Shown in pieces: positions 1-7,388 of a stretch of 15,244 nucleotides of DNA (the stretch's first letter is position 1; the number at the start of each line of letters is the position of its first letter). Under the pieces are notes generated by a model. That model was not told the origin of the DNA. It worked only from the letters and a program-made list of their open reading frames with translations, and ran no database searches. The position numbers and the translations under genes are program-made. The stretch is taken from positions 1 to 15,244 of the forward strand of contig JAIRZU010000068.1 in assembly GCA_031267075.1 (NCBI GenBank). Direction: 5' to 3'. This DNA is from Holosporales bacterium (GTDB lineage Bacteria > Pseudomonadota > Alphaproteobacteria > RUG11792).

Positions 1-1188
1 GCAAAGGAAAAATTTGAGAGGGTAAAGCCTCATTGTAATGTAGGCACTGTCGGTCACGTTGATCACGGTAAGACGACGCTTACTGCTGCGATTACGAGTG
101 TTTTGGCGAAGCTTGGTAAGGCTGAGTTTAGGGCGTATGATCAGATAGACGGTGCTCCGGAAGAGAAGGCGAGAGGTATCACTATCTCGACTGCTCACGT
201 TGAGTATGAAACGGATATGAGGCACTACGCGCACGTTGACTGTCCTGGGCATGCTGACTATGTGAAGAACATGATAACTGGTGCCGCCCAGATGGATGGT
301 GCTATTCTGGTTGTCTCAGCTGCTGATGGTCCGAAGCCTCAGACTAGAGAGCACGTTCTACTAGCAAGGCAGGTCGGTGTTCCGGCACTCGTTGTGTATC
401 TCAACAAGATGGATCTTGTGGATGACCCAGAGCTAGTCGATTTGGTTGAGATGGAAGTAAGAGACCTACTGAGCTCCTACGATTTCCCAGGTGGAGAGAT
501 TCCAATCGTCAGAGGATCTGCTCTTGCCGCCCTAGAGGACAAAGATAAGACCTTGGGTGAGGAATCCATAATGAAGCTGATGGAAGCGGTTGATAGCTAT
601 ATCCCGCAGCCAACACGAGCCATCGATAAACCATTCCTCCTCCCAATTGAAGATGTCTTCTCAATCTCTGGGCGCGGTACCGTTGTGACTGGGCGCGTAG
701 AGAGAGGTATCATTAAAGTTGGTGACGAAGTTGAAATCGTCGGCATTCGAGCTACGCAGAAAACCACAGTCACCGGAGTTGAGATGTTTAGGAAGCTTCT
801 CGATCAAGGAGAAGCTGGAGATAACATAGGTGCTCTGCTTAGAGGTACTAAGAGAGAAGAGGTAGAAAGAGGGCAGGTGCTTGCAGCTCCCGGCTCCATC
901 ACACCTCACACCGAATTTGAAGCTGAGGTGTATGTGTTGACGAAAGAGGAGGGTGGACGCCACACTCCATTCTTTGGTAATTACCGTCCGCAGTTCTATT
1001 TCAGAACGACGGATGTAACAGGGACAGTGACTCTTCCCAGTGGGACAGAGATGGTGATGCCAGGTGATAACGTACGGATTAAGGTGGAACTCATAGCTCC
1101 GATCGCTATGGAAGACAACCTGAGATTCGCCATCCGAGAGGGTGGGAGGACCGTTGGAGCTGGTGTCGTTTCAAAGATCATAAAGTGA
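1..1188 (+). CDS. tuf: Elongation factor Tu (5' end cut by window at codon 2)
   Basis: EF-Tu is the GTPase that carries aminoacyl-tRNA to the ribosomal A site in the cytoplasm. The reading frame is open from base 1 and begins AKEKFERVKPHCNVGT, which is the usual EF-Tu N-terminus lacking only its Met, so the start codon lies just outside the window and the full protein would be about 396 residues. Counting that Met as 1, the P-loop GHVDHGKT is at 19-26, DCPGH at 81-85, NKMD at 136-139 and the SAL guanine-binding motif at 174-176. The tRNA-binding barrel domains follow, and the conserved C-terminus ends in GGRTVGAGVVSKIIK. It lies 27 bases upstream of rpsJ on the same strand, as in many alphaproteobacteria. 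Whether a second tuf copy exists elsewhere cannot be seen here. Confidence 0.98.
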   Translation, partial: AKEKFERVKPHCNVGTVGHVDHGKTTLTAAITSVLAKLGKAEFRAYDQIDGAPEEKARGITISTAHVEYETDMRHYAHVDCPGHADYVKNMITGAAQMDGAILVVSAADGPKPQTREHVLLARQVGVPALVVYLNKMDLVDDPELVDLVEMEVRDLLSSYDFPGGEIPIVRGSALAALEDKDKTLGEESIMKLMEAVDSYIPQPTRAIDKPFLLPIEDVFSISGRGTVVTGRVERGIIKVGDEVEIVGIRATQKTTVTGVEMFRKLLDQGEAGDNIGALLRGTKREEVERGQVLAAPGSITPHTEFEAEVYVLTKEEGGRHTPFFGNYRPQFYFRTTDVTGTVTLPSGTEMVMPGDNVRIKVELIAPIAMEDNLRFAIREGGRTVGAGVVSKIIK

Positions 1189-1215
1189 TTGTTTTGAATT
1201 AAGATAGGAAGAGGT

Positions 1216-1536
1216 ATGAGTTCAGTAACGAAAAATCGTAGCATTCGAATCCGCTTGAAAGCCTACGATTATAGGCTTTTGGATCAGTCTGTGAAAGAGA
1301 TTGTCGGAGCCGCGAAGAGAACCGGTGCGGAGGTAGTTGGCCCAGTGCCTCTTCCTGTTAAGATTGAGAGATTCACAGTGAATCGTTCACCTCATATAGA
1401 TAAGGAGTCGAGAGAGCAGTTTGAGATTCGGACTCACAAGCGCTTGATCGATATAGTGAATTGGCTACCTCAGACAGTTGATGCTCTAATGAAACTGGAT
1501 CTCGCAGCTGGGGTAGACGTCGAGATTAAGTTGTGA
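1216..1536 (+). CDS. rpsJ: 30S ribosomal protein S10
   Basis: S10 is a small-subunit head protein that also binds NusB in transcription antitermination in well-studied bacteria. The 106-residue product carries the family blocks IRIRLKAYD, VGPVPLPVKIERFTVNRSPH, SREQFEIRTHKRL and the C-terminal DALMKLDLAAGVDVEIKL. The ATG at 1216 is preceded by a purine-rich Shine-Dalgarno AGGAAGAGG at 1206-1214. This is the first gene of the S10 block. The 27-base gap to tuf is too short for the long autoregulatory leader known upstream of E. coli rpsJ, so it is probably read through from tuf. Confidence 0.98.
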   Translation: MSSVTKNRSIRIRLKAYDYRLLDQSVKEIVGAAKRTGAEVVGPVPLPVKIERFTVNRSPHIDKESREQFEIRTHKRLIDIVNWLPQTVDALMKLDLAAGVDVEIKL

Positions 1537-1552
1537 GGATGATGGTATCGCT

Positions 1553-2197
1553 ATGAGAATTGGATTGATTGCTGAAAAAGTCGGAATGACACAGCTGTTC
1601 GATGACGATGGTACTCAGGTGCCAGTCACGGTTCTGAAGGTCTCTCCATGCACTGTCGTCTCCCTAAAGAGCAAGGATAAGGATGGCTACGATGCTGTTC
1701 AGCTTGGGGCGAAAGAGGGCAAAGAGAAACATATCAACAAACCCCAGCTCGGGTACTTCAACAAGCTCGGCTCGAAGCCGTTTAGGATCTTGAAGGAGTT
1801 CAGGATTGATGATCCAGCTGGGTATACAGTTGGTGATGTCCTGGATGCTACTCACTTCTCACCGGGGCAACTGGTTGATGTAACTGGTAGAACCAAAGGG
1901 AAGGGTTTTGCTGGAAGTATGAAGAGGCATGGGTTTGGTGGATTAAGGGCAACGCACGGTGTTTCAATTGTTCACCGATGCCATGGATCCACTGGTAACA
2001 GAACTCTGCCAGGTAGAGTTTTTAAAGGCAAGAGAATGGCCGGGCATATGGGAGATGTAAATGTGACGACTCTGAATCTGAAGGTGCATTCTGTCGATAA
2101 GGAGATGGGTGTTGTCTTAGTTCGTGGCGCTGTCCCAGGCGGCAAAAACGGAGTCGTGTATATTCGAGATGCTATCAAGAGTGGTGTGACATTATGA
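1553..2197 (+). CDS. rplC: 50S ribosomal protein L3
   Basis: L3 is an early-assembly 23S rRNA binding protein whose central extension reaches towards the peptidyl-transferase centre. The 214 residues begin MRIGLIAEKVGMTQLF and include the hallmark VDVTGRTKGKGFAG (108-121), RATHG and GRVFKGKRMAGHMG. The extension loop reads HGSTGNRTLPGR, so the glutamine that PrmB methylates in E. coli L3 (Gln150, in GQNQTPG) aligns with Thr151 here, and no glutamine remains in the loop. A weak Shine-Dalgarno GAGGA sits at 1535-1539, about 13 bases before the ATG. The last four bases overlap the rplD start in an ATGA junction, implying translational coupling. Confidence 0.97.
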   Translation: MRIGLIAEKVGMTQLFDDDGTQVPVTVLKVSPCTVVSLKSKDKDGYDAVQLGAKEGKEKHINKPQLGYFNKLGSKPFRILKEFRIDDPAGYTVGDVLDATHFSPGQLVDVTGRTKGKGFAGSMKRHGFGGLRATHGVSIVHRCHGSTGNRTLPGRVFKGKRMAGHMGDVNVTTLNLKVHSVDKEMGVVLVRGAVPGGKNGVVYIRDAIKSGVTL

Positions 2198-2808
2198 AAG
2201 TTCAAATACTAGACCACGAAAACAATGTGTCCGGAGAGTTGGAATTAGCTGACTCCGTGTTTGGGCTTGACCCCAGAAGAGACATATTATCAAGGGTGAT
2301 CAATTGGCAGTTGGCTAAGAGGAGAAGCGGGAATCACTCCGTCAAAAGCAAGGCCGAAGTTAATAGGACTACCAGGAAATTTGTTAGGCAGAAGGGCTCC
2401 GGTGGCGCGAGGCACGGCTCTAAGAAAGCATTCCAATTCAGAGGTGGTGCCATATCGTTTGGGCCAGTCGTTAGGGACCATGGATATAAGATCCAGAAGA
2501 AGGTGCGGCGACTCGGGCTTAAGATGGCATTGTCAGTTAAGGCAAGGGAGGGGAAGCTCGTTGTAGTTGATTCTCTGAAGAGCGATGAGCGGTTGAAGAC
2601 TAAGGAGATGGTTAAGCGCTTCGATGGTATGAGGTCTGCGTTGTTCATAGATACAGTACGGGATGATAATGTCGTCTGCGCTCTATCTAACATCGTTGGA
2701 TATGATTTTGTTCCTCAGATTGGGGCTAACGTTTATGACATCATCCGTAAGGATAAATTGGTGATCTCAGTTGATGCCGTGAAGGAGTTGGAAGGTAGGT
2801 TGATATGA
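2194..2808 (+). CDS. rplD: 50S ribosomal protein L4
   Basis: L4 binds 23S rRNA domain I and lines the exit tunnel through a long loop. In E. coli it also represses the S10 operon, but through a leader that cannot fit here. The product has 204 residues. The tunnel loop is visible as FVRQKGSGGARHGS, where most homologues have RQKGTGRARxGS, so an Arg is replaced by Gly next to the preserved Lys that is linked to macrolide resistance in E. coli. The FRGGAISFGP block and a C-terminal alpha/beta domain follow. The gene overlaps both rplC and rplW by four bases (ATGA). Confidence 0.97.
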   Translation: MKVQILDHENNVSGELELADSVFGLDPRRDILSRVINWQLAKRRSGNHSVKSKAEVNRTTRKFVRQKGSGGARHGSKKAFQFRGGAISFGPVVRDHGYKIQKKVRRLGLKMALSVKAREGKLVVVDSLKSDERLKTKEMVKRFDGMRSALFIDTVRDDNVVCALSNIVGYDFVPQIGANVYDIIRKDKLVISVDAVKELEGRLI

Positions 2809-3116
2809 TTGAAAAAACTCAAGCAACTCCAAGGGATTATGACATAGTAAGATATCCGGTTGTCACTGAGAAATCCACTATGCTACTGGAGAAGGCCAAT
2901 GCGTATGTGTTTGTCGTAGATAAGCATGCCGCCAAGCCTGAGATAAAGGGCGCTATTGAGAAGATCTTTGGTGTGAAGGTCGTGTCGGTTAATACGATTG
3001 TGAATAATGGGAAACGTAAGGTGTTCCGTGGCAGACGAGGCAAGCGCGCTGATTTCAAGAAGGCGATCGTCAGGCTGGCGGAGGGTAATGTTATCGAACT
3101 AAGTGCCGGAGTGTGA
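2805..3116 (+). CDS. rplW: 50S ribosomal protein L23
   Basis: L23 sits at the polypeptide exit of the large subunit and is the docking site for trigger factor and the signal recognition particle. The 103 residues show the core YPVVTEKSTMLLEKANAYVFVV, including Glu22 at the place of the trigger-factor-contacting Glu18 of E. coli. The block KPEIKGAIEKIFGVKVVSVNT and the basic loop GKRKVFRGRRGKRADFKKAIV follow. The start overlaps the rplD stop by four bases, so it probably depends on reinitiation by ribosomes finishing rplD. Confidence 0.97.
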   Translation: MIEKTQATPRDYDIVRYPVVTEKSTMLLEKANAYVFVVDKHAAKPEIKGAIEKIFGVKVVSVNTIVNNGKRKVFRGRRGKRADFKKAIVRLAEGNVIELSAGV

Positions 3117-3120
3117 AGAC

Positions 3121-3942
3121 ATGGGATTAAAGCAATATAAATCTATAACGACGTCACAGAGGCAGCTCGTTAACATAGACAGGTCAGAGCTCTGGAAGGG
3201 TAAGCCTTTCAAGAAGCTGACGAAACATAAGGTAGATCGAGCTGGTAGAAACGCACACGGTCATATCACGGTTTGGAATAGAGGTGGAGGGCATAAGAGA
3301 AGATATAGGATCCTCGATTATGTTCGCAGCAAAAAGGACATGCCGGCAGTTGTCGAGAGGATTGAATATGATCCCAACAGGACGGCCTTCATAGCCCTCA
3401 TCAAATACGAAGATGACGAGCGTAAATACATTATAGCACCACAGAAGCTGAAGGTGGGAGATTCCGTTATTGCATCCGACAAGGCCGACATCAAGCCAGG
3501 GAATGCGATGCTCCTGAAGAACATCCCAGTTGGTACGGTAGTACATAACATAGAGCTGAAAAAGGGGAAGGGAGCGCAGTTGGCTAGAGCCGCTGGCTCA
3601 TCGGTGCAGCTCGTTGGTAGAGATGGTGAGTATGTAATATTGAGACTCCCATCTGGAGAGCAGAGGCTTGTGAATGGAATGTGTACCGCAACCGTCGGTA
3701 CTGTCTCTAACCAGGATCATCAGAACAGAAGTCATGGTAAGGCAGGTAGGAACAGGTGGTTCGGTAAGAGGCCGTGTGTCAGAGGTGTTGCTATGAACCC
3801 GATTGATCACCCGCATGGAGGAGGGGAGGGTAAGACCTCTGGTGGTAGACACCCTGTGACTCCGTGGGGTATTTCAACGAAGGGTAAAAAAACACGTAGC
3901 AATAAGCGCACTGGTCGATATATAATATCTAAGCGAAAATAA
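3121..3942 (+). CDS. rplB: 50S ribosomal protein L2
   Basis: L2 is a primary 23S rRNA binder required for subunit association and peptidyl-transferase activity. The start is set at the ATG at 3121 because it gives the family N-terminus MGLKQYKSITTSQRQLV and has GGAG at 3108-3111, nine bases upstream. A GTG at 3103 is in frame but would add six non-homologous residues that overlap rplW. The 273-residue product contains HITVWNRGGGHKRRYR, the SH3-like domain, and the catalytic-centre loop DHPHGGGEG (229-237). It ends with the usual basic tail (TRSNKRTGRYIISKRK). The length matches the family. Confidence 0.98.
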   Translation: MGLKQYKSITTSQRQLVNIDRSELWKGKPFKKLTKHKVDRAGRNAHGHITVWNRGGGHKRRYRILDYVRSKKDMPAVVERIEYDPNRTAFIALIKYEDDERKYIIAPQKLKVGDSVIASDKADIKPGNAMLLKNIPVGTVVHNIELKKGKGAQLARAAGSSVQLVGRDGEYVILRLPSGEQRLVNGMCTATVGTVSNQDHQNRSHGKAGRNRWFGKRPCVRGVAMNPIDHPHGGGEGKTSGGRHPVTPWGISTKGKKTRSNKRTGRYIISKRK

Positions 3943-3956
3943 GGAGAATATGAAGA

Positions 3957-4232
3957 ATGCCTAGGTCAGTTTGGAAGGGTCCATTTTTCGATCGATACTT
4001 ACTCGAGAAGGCCGAGAAGGTGCGTTCTTCCGGAAGGTCCGATGTCATCAAAACGTGGTCAAGACGATCGACGATAATCCCGCAATTTGTCGGGCTGACA
4101 TTCGGTGTTCACAATGGCAAGAAGTTTGTGCCGGTTTCGGTCTCTGAGAATATGGTTGGCCATAAGCTTGGAGAGTTCGCACCGACGCGTACGTACTATG
4201 GCCATGGGGCAGATAAGAAAGCGAAGAGATGA
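3957..4232 (+). CDS. rpsS: 30S ribosomal protein S19
   Basis: S19 is in the small-subunit head, where it pairs with S13 and touches A-site tRNA. The 91 residues begin MPRSVWKGPFFDRYLL and contain the near-invariant C-terminal block SENMVGHKLGEFAPTRTY. The Shine-Dalgarno AAGGAG (3941-3946) overlaps the rplB stop codon. An ATG at 3950 lies closer to it but is out of frame, so the ATG at 3957 is used. The stop overlaps the first possible rplV ATG. Confidence 0.97.
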   Translation: MPRSVWKGPFFDRYLLEKAEKVRSSGRSDVIKTWSRRSTIIPQFVGLTFGVHNGKKFVPVSVSENMVGHKLGEFAPTRTYYGHGADKKAKR

Positions 4233-4579
4233 TTATGGCTACTCATATTGCAAAATCCATTTTGAAGAAGATAAGGGTGAGCCCCCAGAAATTAAATCTC
4301 GTGGCGGCTATGATAAGAGGGATGCATACATTCGATGCACTCAACGTCCTTGCTCACTGCAAGAAGCGTATAGCAGTCGATGTGAGTAAGGCTCTGAAAT
4401 CCGCAGTAGCCAATGCAGAGATGAACCACTCTCTTGATCCAGATTTGTTGTATGTCAAAGAGGCGTACGTCGGATATAGCCTGAAGCTCAGAAGGTATCG
4501 TCCGAGAGGGCGTGGTAAGGGAGAAGTAATAACGAAACCGTTTAGCAATTTGACTGTCGTAGTGGAGGAGAGGAGTTAA
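4229..4579 (+). CDS. rplV: 50S ribosomal protein L22
   Basis: L22 binds all 23S rRNA domains, and its beta-hairpin lines the nascent-peptide tunnel. The product is 116 residues, with the conserved VSPQKLNLVAAMIRG near the N-terminus, SAVANAEMNHSLD, and the tunnel hairpin RRYRPRGRGKGEVITKPFSNL. The hairpin lacks the PRA-x-GRA pattern I expect in many homologues. Two ATGs are possible: 4229, which overlaps the rpsS stop by four bases, and 4235, which gives MATHIAKS and has GAAGAG at 4223-4228 at a better distance. The two differ by two residues. I list the first because of the coupling pattern used elsewhere in this cluster. Confidence 0.95.
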   Translation: MIMATHIAKSILKKIRVSPQKLNLVAAMIRGMHTFDALNVLAHCKKRIAVDVSKALKSAVANAEMNHSLDPDLLYVKEAYVGYSLKLRRYRPRGRGKGEVITKPFSNLTVVVEERS

Positions 4580-4580
4580 A

Positions 4581-5237
4581 GTGGGACAAAAGGTAAATCC
4601 AGTTGGATTCAGAGTAGGGATACTGAGGACGTGGGAGTCGCGTTGGTTCGCCGGCAAAGAGTATGCCGATTTATTATACAAGGATCTCAAGATCAGGGAG
4701 TACATCCAGAAGAACTACAAATCTGCCGGTGTCGCGAAGGTTGTGATTGAGCGTCCCGCCAAGAAGGCATCGGTAGAGATTTACGCATCGAGGCCAGGTG
4801 TGCTGATAGGTAAGGGCGGAGCCGATCTTGAAAAACTCAGGAAGAATCTGTCTCAGATTGCCGGCATGGAAGTTGGCATCAATGTTGTTAGCGTTAGGAA
4901 GCCTGAGCTTGACGCATACCTAATAGCAGAAGGAATTGCCTTCCAGATAGAGAAGAGGGTTTCATACAGGAGAGCCATGAAGAAGGCCCTGCAATCAGCC
5001 ATGAAACTTGGAGCTCTTGGAATTAGGATCAATGTCTCTGGTAGGCTGAATGGTGCGGAGATCGCTAGAACTGAGTGGTATCGTGAAGGCAGAGTTCCAC
5101 TTCATACCTTGAGATCAGATGTGGATTTCAGCATCGGAGTCGCGAAGACGACGTATGGGATCTGTGGCATAAAGGTCTGGATTTACAAAGGCGACTATGA
5201 GGTCGGCGATCTGTACTCCAGAGATAAGAAGATATGA
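4581..5237 (+). CDS. rpsC: 30S ribosomal protein S3
   Basis: S3 forms part of the mRNA entry channel and helps unwind mRNA. The gene starts with GTG at 4581, supported by AGGAG at 4571-4575 and by the family N-terminus MGQKVNPVGFRVGI. The 218-residue product has a type II KH domain with the GKGG loop at 77-80 and a C-terminal domain containing GALGIRINVSGRLNGAEIAR. By hand count, 15 of its 18 arginines use AGG or AGA and three use CGT. The gap to rplV is a single base. Confidence 0.98.
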   Translation: MGQKVNPVGFRVGILRTWESRWFAGKEYADLLYKDLKIREYIQKNYKSAGVAKVVIERPAKKASVEIYASRPGVLIGKGGADLEKLRKNLSQIAGMEVGINVVSVRKPELDAYLIAEGIAFQIEKRVSYRRAMKKALQSAMKLGALGIRINVSGRLNGAEIARTEWYREGRVPLHTLRSDVDFSIGVAKTTYGICGIKVWIYKGDYEVGDLYSRDKKI

Positions 5238-5252
5238 TGGGGCTTGACTGAT

Positions 5253-5663
5253 ATGCTGTATCCGAAGAAAACTAAATTTAGGAAGGCTTTCAAGGGGAAG
5301 ATCAGAGGGATTGCCTGCGCTGGTACGGAGGTGAGTTTCGGTACGTATGGTCTGAAGGCTATCGAACCCGCTAGGATTTCTGCCAGACAGATTGAGGCGG
5401 CGAGAAGGACTATATCTCGCTGCATGAAGAGGGCAGGGCGCATCTGGATAAGATTGTTCCCAGATCTCCCAGTATCGAAGAAGCCCGCTGAAGTCCGCAT
5501 GGGAAGTGGAAAGGGAGCGCCTGAATATTGGGCATGCCGGGTAAGGCCCGGAAGAGTTATGTTTGAGCTTGATGGAGTTTCGGAAGAGGTTGCTCAGGAG
5601 GCCTTCAGTTTGGCCGCAGCAAAATTCCCCATCAGGACTAAGTTTGTTAAACGAATTAGTTAG
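5253..5663 (+). CDS. rplP: 50S ribosomal protein L16
   Basis: L16 helps position tRNA in the A and P sites of the large subunit. The ATG at 5253 gives the standard N-terminus MLYPKKTKFRKAFKGKIRG. A TTG nine bases earlier would only add three residues. GGGG at 5239-5242 is the likely ribosome binding site. The 136-residue product includes FGTYGLKAIEPARIS, the RRTISRCMKRAGRIWIRLFPD region and VRMGSGKGAPEYW (81-93), where many homologues have RMGKGKG. It lies 15 bases after rpsC. Confidence 0.97.
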   Translation: MLYPKKTKFRKAFKGKIRGIACAGTEVSFGTYGLKAIEPARISARQIEAARRTISRCMKRAGRIWIRLFPDLPVSKKPAEVRMGSGKGAPEYWACRVRPGRVMFELDGVSEEVAQEAFSLAAAKFPIRTKFVKRIS

Positions 5664-5674
5664 TAGGATGCGTT

Positions 5675-5869
5675 ATGAAGTTTTCTGATTTATTGCAAAA
5701 GGACGCTGGGGAGCTGTACAAGATCTGTACCGATCTGAAGAGGGCCCACATGAATATGAGGCTCCTCATTAAGACTGGGCAGGAGGTTAAGACGTCAGCC
5801 ATGAGAGCATGCAGAAAAGATGTAGCGAGAGTCAAGACTCGTCTGACTCAGTTGGCGAAGAAGAAGTAG
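5675..5869 (+). CDS. rpmC: 50S ribosomal protein L29
   Basis: L29 is a small helical protein next to L23 at the tunnel exit. The 64 residues form two predicted helices: KFSDLLQKDAGELYKICTDLKRAHMNMRL, then a short turn, then VKTSAMRACRKDVARVKTRLTQLAKKK. The position between rplP and rpsQ and the RxxRKDVARVKT pattern identify it despite its small size. AGGA at 5665-5668 precedes the ATG at 5675. An ATG at 5668 is out of frame. Confidence 0.94.
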   Translation: MKFSDLLQKDAGELYKICTDLKRAHMNMRLLIKTGQEVKTSAMRACRKDVARVKTRLTQLAKKK

Positions 5870-5874
5870 GAGGT
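5868..5874 (+). promoter_or_regulatory. Strong Shine-Dalgarno deciding the rpsQ start
   Basis: AGGAGGT is a near-perfect anti-16S match. It overlaps the rpmC TAG stop and lies three bases before the ATG at 5878. It fixes that ATG as the rpsQ start rather than the in-frame ATG at 5809 inside rpmC. Confidence 0.8.
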
Positions 5875-5877
5875 AGC

Positions 5878-6129
5878 ATGCCGCGTCGGGAATTACAAGG
5901 TGTCGTCGTTAGCGATAAGAATGATAAGACGGTTGTGGTGGTTGTTGAGCAACGCATCATGCATCCTGTCTATAAGAAGTACGTCAGGCGTCATAAGAAG
6001 TATGCCGCTCACGATGAAGCTAATGAGTACAAGGTAGGAGATACCGTTAAGATGCTAGAGTCGCGTCCAATTTCTAAAACGAAGAAGTGGGTCGTAGCCG
6101 CTAAGGTAGGACTGGGAGGTGCCAGATGA
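5878..6129 (+). CDS. rpsQ: 30S ribosomal protein S17
   Basis: S17 is an OB-fold primary binder of 16S rRNA needed early in small-subunit assembly. The 83 residues read MPRRELQGVVVSDKNDKTVVVVVEQRIMHPVYKKYV, then a basic stretch and the VGDTVKMLESRPISKTKKW block typical of the family. An upstream in-frame ATG at 5809 would add 23 residues that merely overlap rpmC and have no S17 counterpart. It ends in a four-base ATGA overlap with rplN, physically joining the S10 and spc blocks. Confidence 0.97.
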   Translation: MPRRELQGVVVSDKNDKTVVVVVEQRIMHPVYKKYVRRHKKYAAHDEANEYKVGDTVKMLESRPISKTKKWVVAAKVGLGGAR

Positions 6130-6494
6130 TTCAAGCTGAATCCAGGATGGGAGTAGCAGATAACTCCGGCGCTAAAGAGGTCCTTTGCATTAAGGTTCTC
6201 GGCGGCTCGAAGAGGAGGTATGCCGGTGTCGGGGATGTTATCGTTGTTACGATAAAGAATGCGATACCAAGGGGGAAGGTTAAGAAGGGCGACATCCACA
6301 AGGCAGTGATAGTTAGGACTAAGAAGCCAGTTAGGAGGTCGGATGGAATGCAGATAGCGTTTGATAGCAACGCTGTGGTTCTGATAGATAAGCAGGGAGA
6401 GCCGATTGGGAGTCGTATATTCGGCCCAGTTACGAGGGAGCTTAAAGCTGCAGGCTACATGAAGATCATCTCTCTTGCTCCGGAGGTGCTGTAG
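6126..6494 (+). CDS. rplN: 50S ribosomal protein L14
   Basis: L14 lies at the subunit interface and contacts L19 and 16S rRNA in bridge B8. The 122-residue length is exactly that of the family. Signature segments are MIQAESRMGVADNSGAKEVLC, KVLGGSKRRYAGVGDVIVVT, RKYxx-equivalent VIVRTKKPVRR, and FGPVTRELKAAGYMKIISLAPEVL at the end. It overlaps rpsQ by four bases. In E. coli this is the first spc gene, but here there is no intergenic space for a separate promoter. Confidence 0.98.
   Translation: MIQAESRMGVADNSGAKEVLCIKVLGGSKRRYAGVGDVIVVTIKNAIPRGKVKKGDIHKAVIVRTKKPVRRSDGMQIAFDSNAVVLIDKQGEPIGSRIFGPVTRELKAAGYMKIISLAPEVL
6481..6488 (+). promoter_or_regulatory. Strong Shine-Dalgarno deciding the rplX start
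   Basis: CGGAGGTG at the end of rplN lies seven bases before the ATG at 6496. It supports that ATG as the rplX start, not the in-frame codons further upstream that would overlap rplN. Confidence 0.75.
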
Positions 6495-6495
6495 T

Positions 6496-6828
6496 ATGAC
6501 GCAGCCGAAGTTTAAAATTAAAAAGGGAGATGTCGTGCAGGTCACGGCAGGTGGCAGCAGGGGCCAGCGTGGTACAGTCCTCAAGGTATTCCTCGACGAG
6601 GGGAAGGTGATCGTTGGAGGCGTCAACGTTGTGATCAGGAATGTAAAGCCTGACTACAAGCATCCCGATGGGCCATACAGGAAAGAGATGAAGATAGACA
6701 TATCAAATGTGTCACTAGTTGATCCATCAACAAACAGGCCTGCCAAGGTAGGCTACAAGATTGAGGATGGTAAGAAGGTACGGTACTTCAAGAAATCTGG
6801 AAATGTTATGAGTGGTGTTGGACGATGA
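6496..6828 (+). CDS. rplX: 50S ribosomal protein L24
   Basis: L24 is an assembly initiator of the large subunit that binds the 5' end of 23S rRNA. The 110-residue product has an N-terminal KOW motif, IKKGDVVQVTAGGSRGQRGTVLKVF, followed by VNVVIRNVKP and a C-terminal VGYKIEDGKKVRYFKKSG. The ATG at 6496 follows the rplN stop by one base. The gene overlaps rplE by four bases. In E. coli the S8 repressor site lies at the rplX-rplE junction; here that junction is only an overlap. Confidence 0.97.
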   Translation: MTQPKFKIKKGDVVQVTAGGSRGQRGTVLKVFLDEGKVIVGGVNVVIRNVKPDYKHPDGPYRKEMKIDISNVSLVDPSTNRPAKVGYKIEDGKKVRYFKKSGNVMSGVGR

Positions 6829-7364
6829 GTTATTCGAAGGATAAATATTTTTCAGAGGTGAGGCCGAAGCTGAAGGAGTCCTTTGGCTACTCGAATGACT
6901 TTATGATTCCCAAGCTAGAGAAGGTTGTGATTAACTGTACGTCATCCGACGCTGTGCGTGACAACAAAACCGCACAGTCTATAGCGGATGAGCTAGCTGT
7001 GATTGCCGGCCAGAGACCTGTGATTGTTAAGGCCAAGAAATCTGTAGCTGGCTTTAAGCTCAGGGCTGGCATTAACCTCGGTGCTAAGGTCACCCTCAGA
7101 GGTGATAGGATGTATGAGTTTCTGGATAGGCTAACTTACATAGCCCTTCCAAGAGTCCGCGATTTCAGAGGCCTCTCCTCAAGAGGGTTTGATGGCCATG
7201 GGAATTTCGCGATGGGAGTGAAGGAGCAGATTATCTTCCCCGAGATCAACTATGATAAGATAGATAAGATCAGGGGATTCGATATAGTGATCTGCACGAC
7301 TTCGAATGATGACAAGGTTGCTTTGGCGTTGCTCAAAGCGCTCAACCTACCGTTTACAAGCTGA
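6825..7364 (+). CDS. rplE: 50S ribosomal protein L5
   Basis: L5 forms the central protuberance with 5S rRNA and contacts P-site tRNA. The 179 residues include IPKLEKVVIN, the 5S-binding AKKSVAGFKLRAGINLGAKVTLRGDRMYEFLDRL, ALPRVRDFRGLS, and KEQIIFPEINYDKIDKIRGFDI. The segment usually conserved as NMGVGEA after IPKLEKVVI reads NCTSSDA here (residues 37-43), a marked departure in one of the best-conserved parts of the family. The rest is intact and the frame is clean, so this is not a frameshift. Confidence 0.97.
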   Translation: MSYSKDKYFSEVRPKLKESFGYSNDFMIPKLEKVVINCTSSDAVRDNKTAQSIADELAVIAGQRPVIVKAKKSVAGFKLRAGINLGAKVTLRGDRMYEFLDRLTYIALPRVRDFRGLSSRGFDGHGNFAMGVKEQIIFPEINYDKIDKIRGFDIVICTTSNDDKVALALLKALNLPFTS

Positions 7365-7388
7365 GGCAAGGAGGGATATAGAAGTAAC

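Noticed and set aside
661..1244. Minus-strand open frames across the end of tuf and the start of rpsJ
   Set aside because: They are antisense to strongly conserved tuf and rpsJ codons, have no recognisable protein features or binding sites, and arise from codon bias.
4105..4389. Alternative plus-strand frame across rpsS and rplV
   Set aside because: The frame overlaps two conserved genes out of phase and has no binding site or homology.
6009..6626. A 205-codon minus-strand open frame over rpsQ, rplN and rplX
   Set aside because: It is long but wholly antisense to three conserved ribosomal genes. Its translation is low-complexity and resembles no family I know.
6831..6965. Frameshift as the cause of the odd L5 segment NCTSSDA
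   Set aside because: The flanking conserved blocks on both sides are in the same frame and the replaced segment has the same length, so a pair of compensating frameshifts is less likely than substitution.
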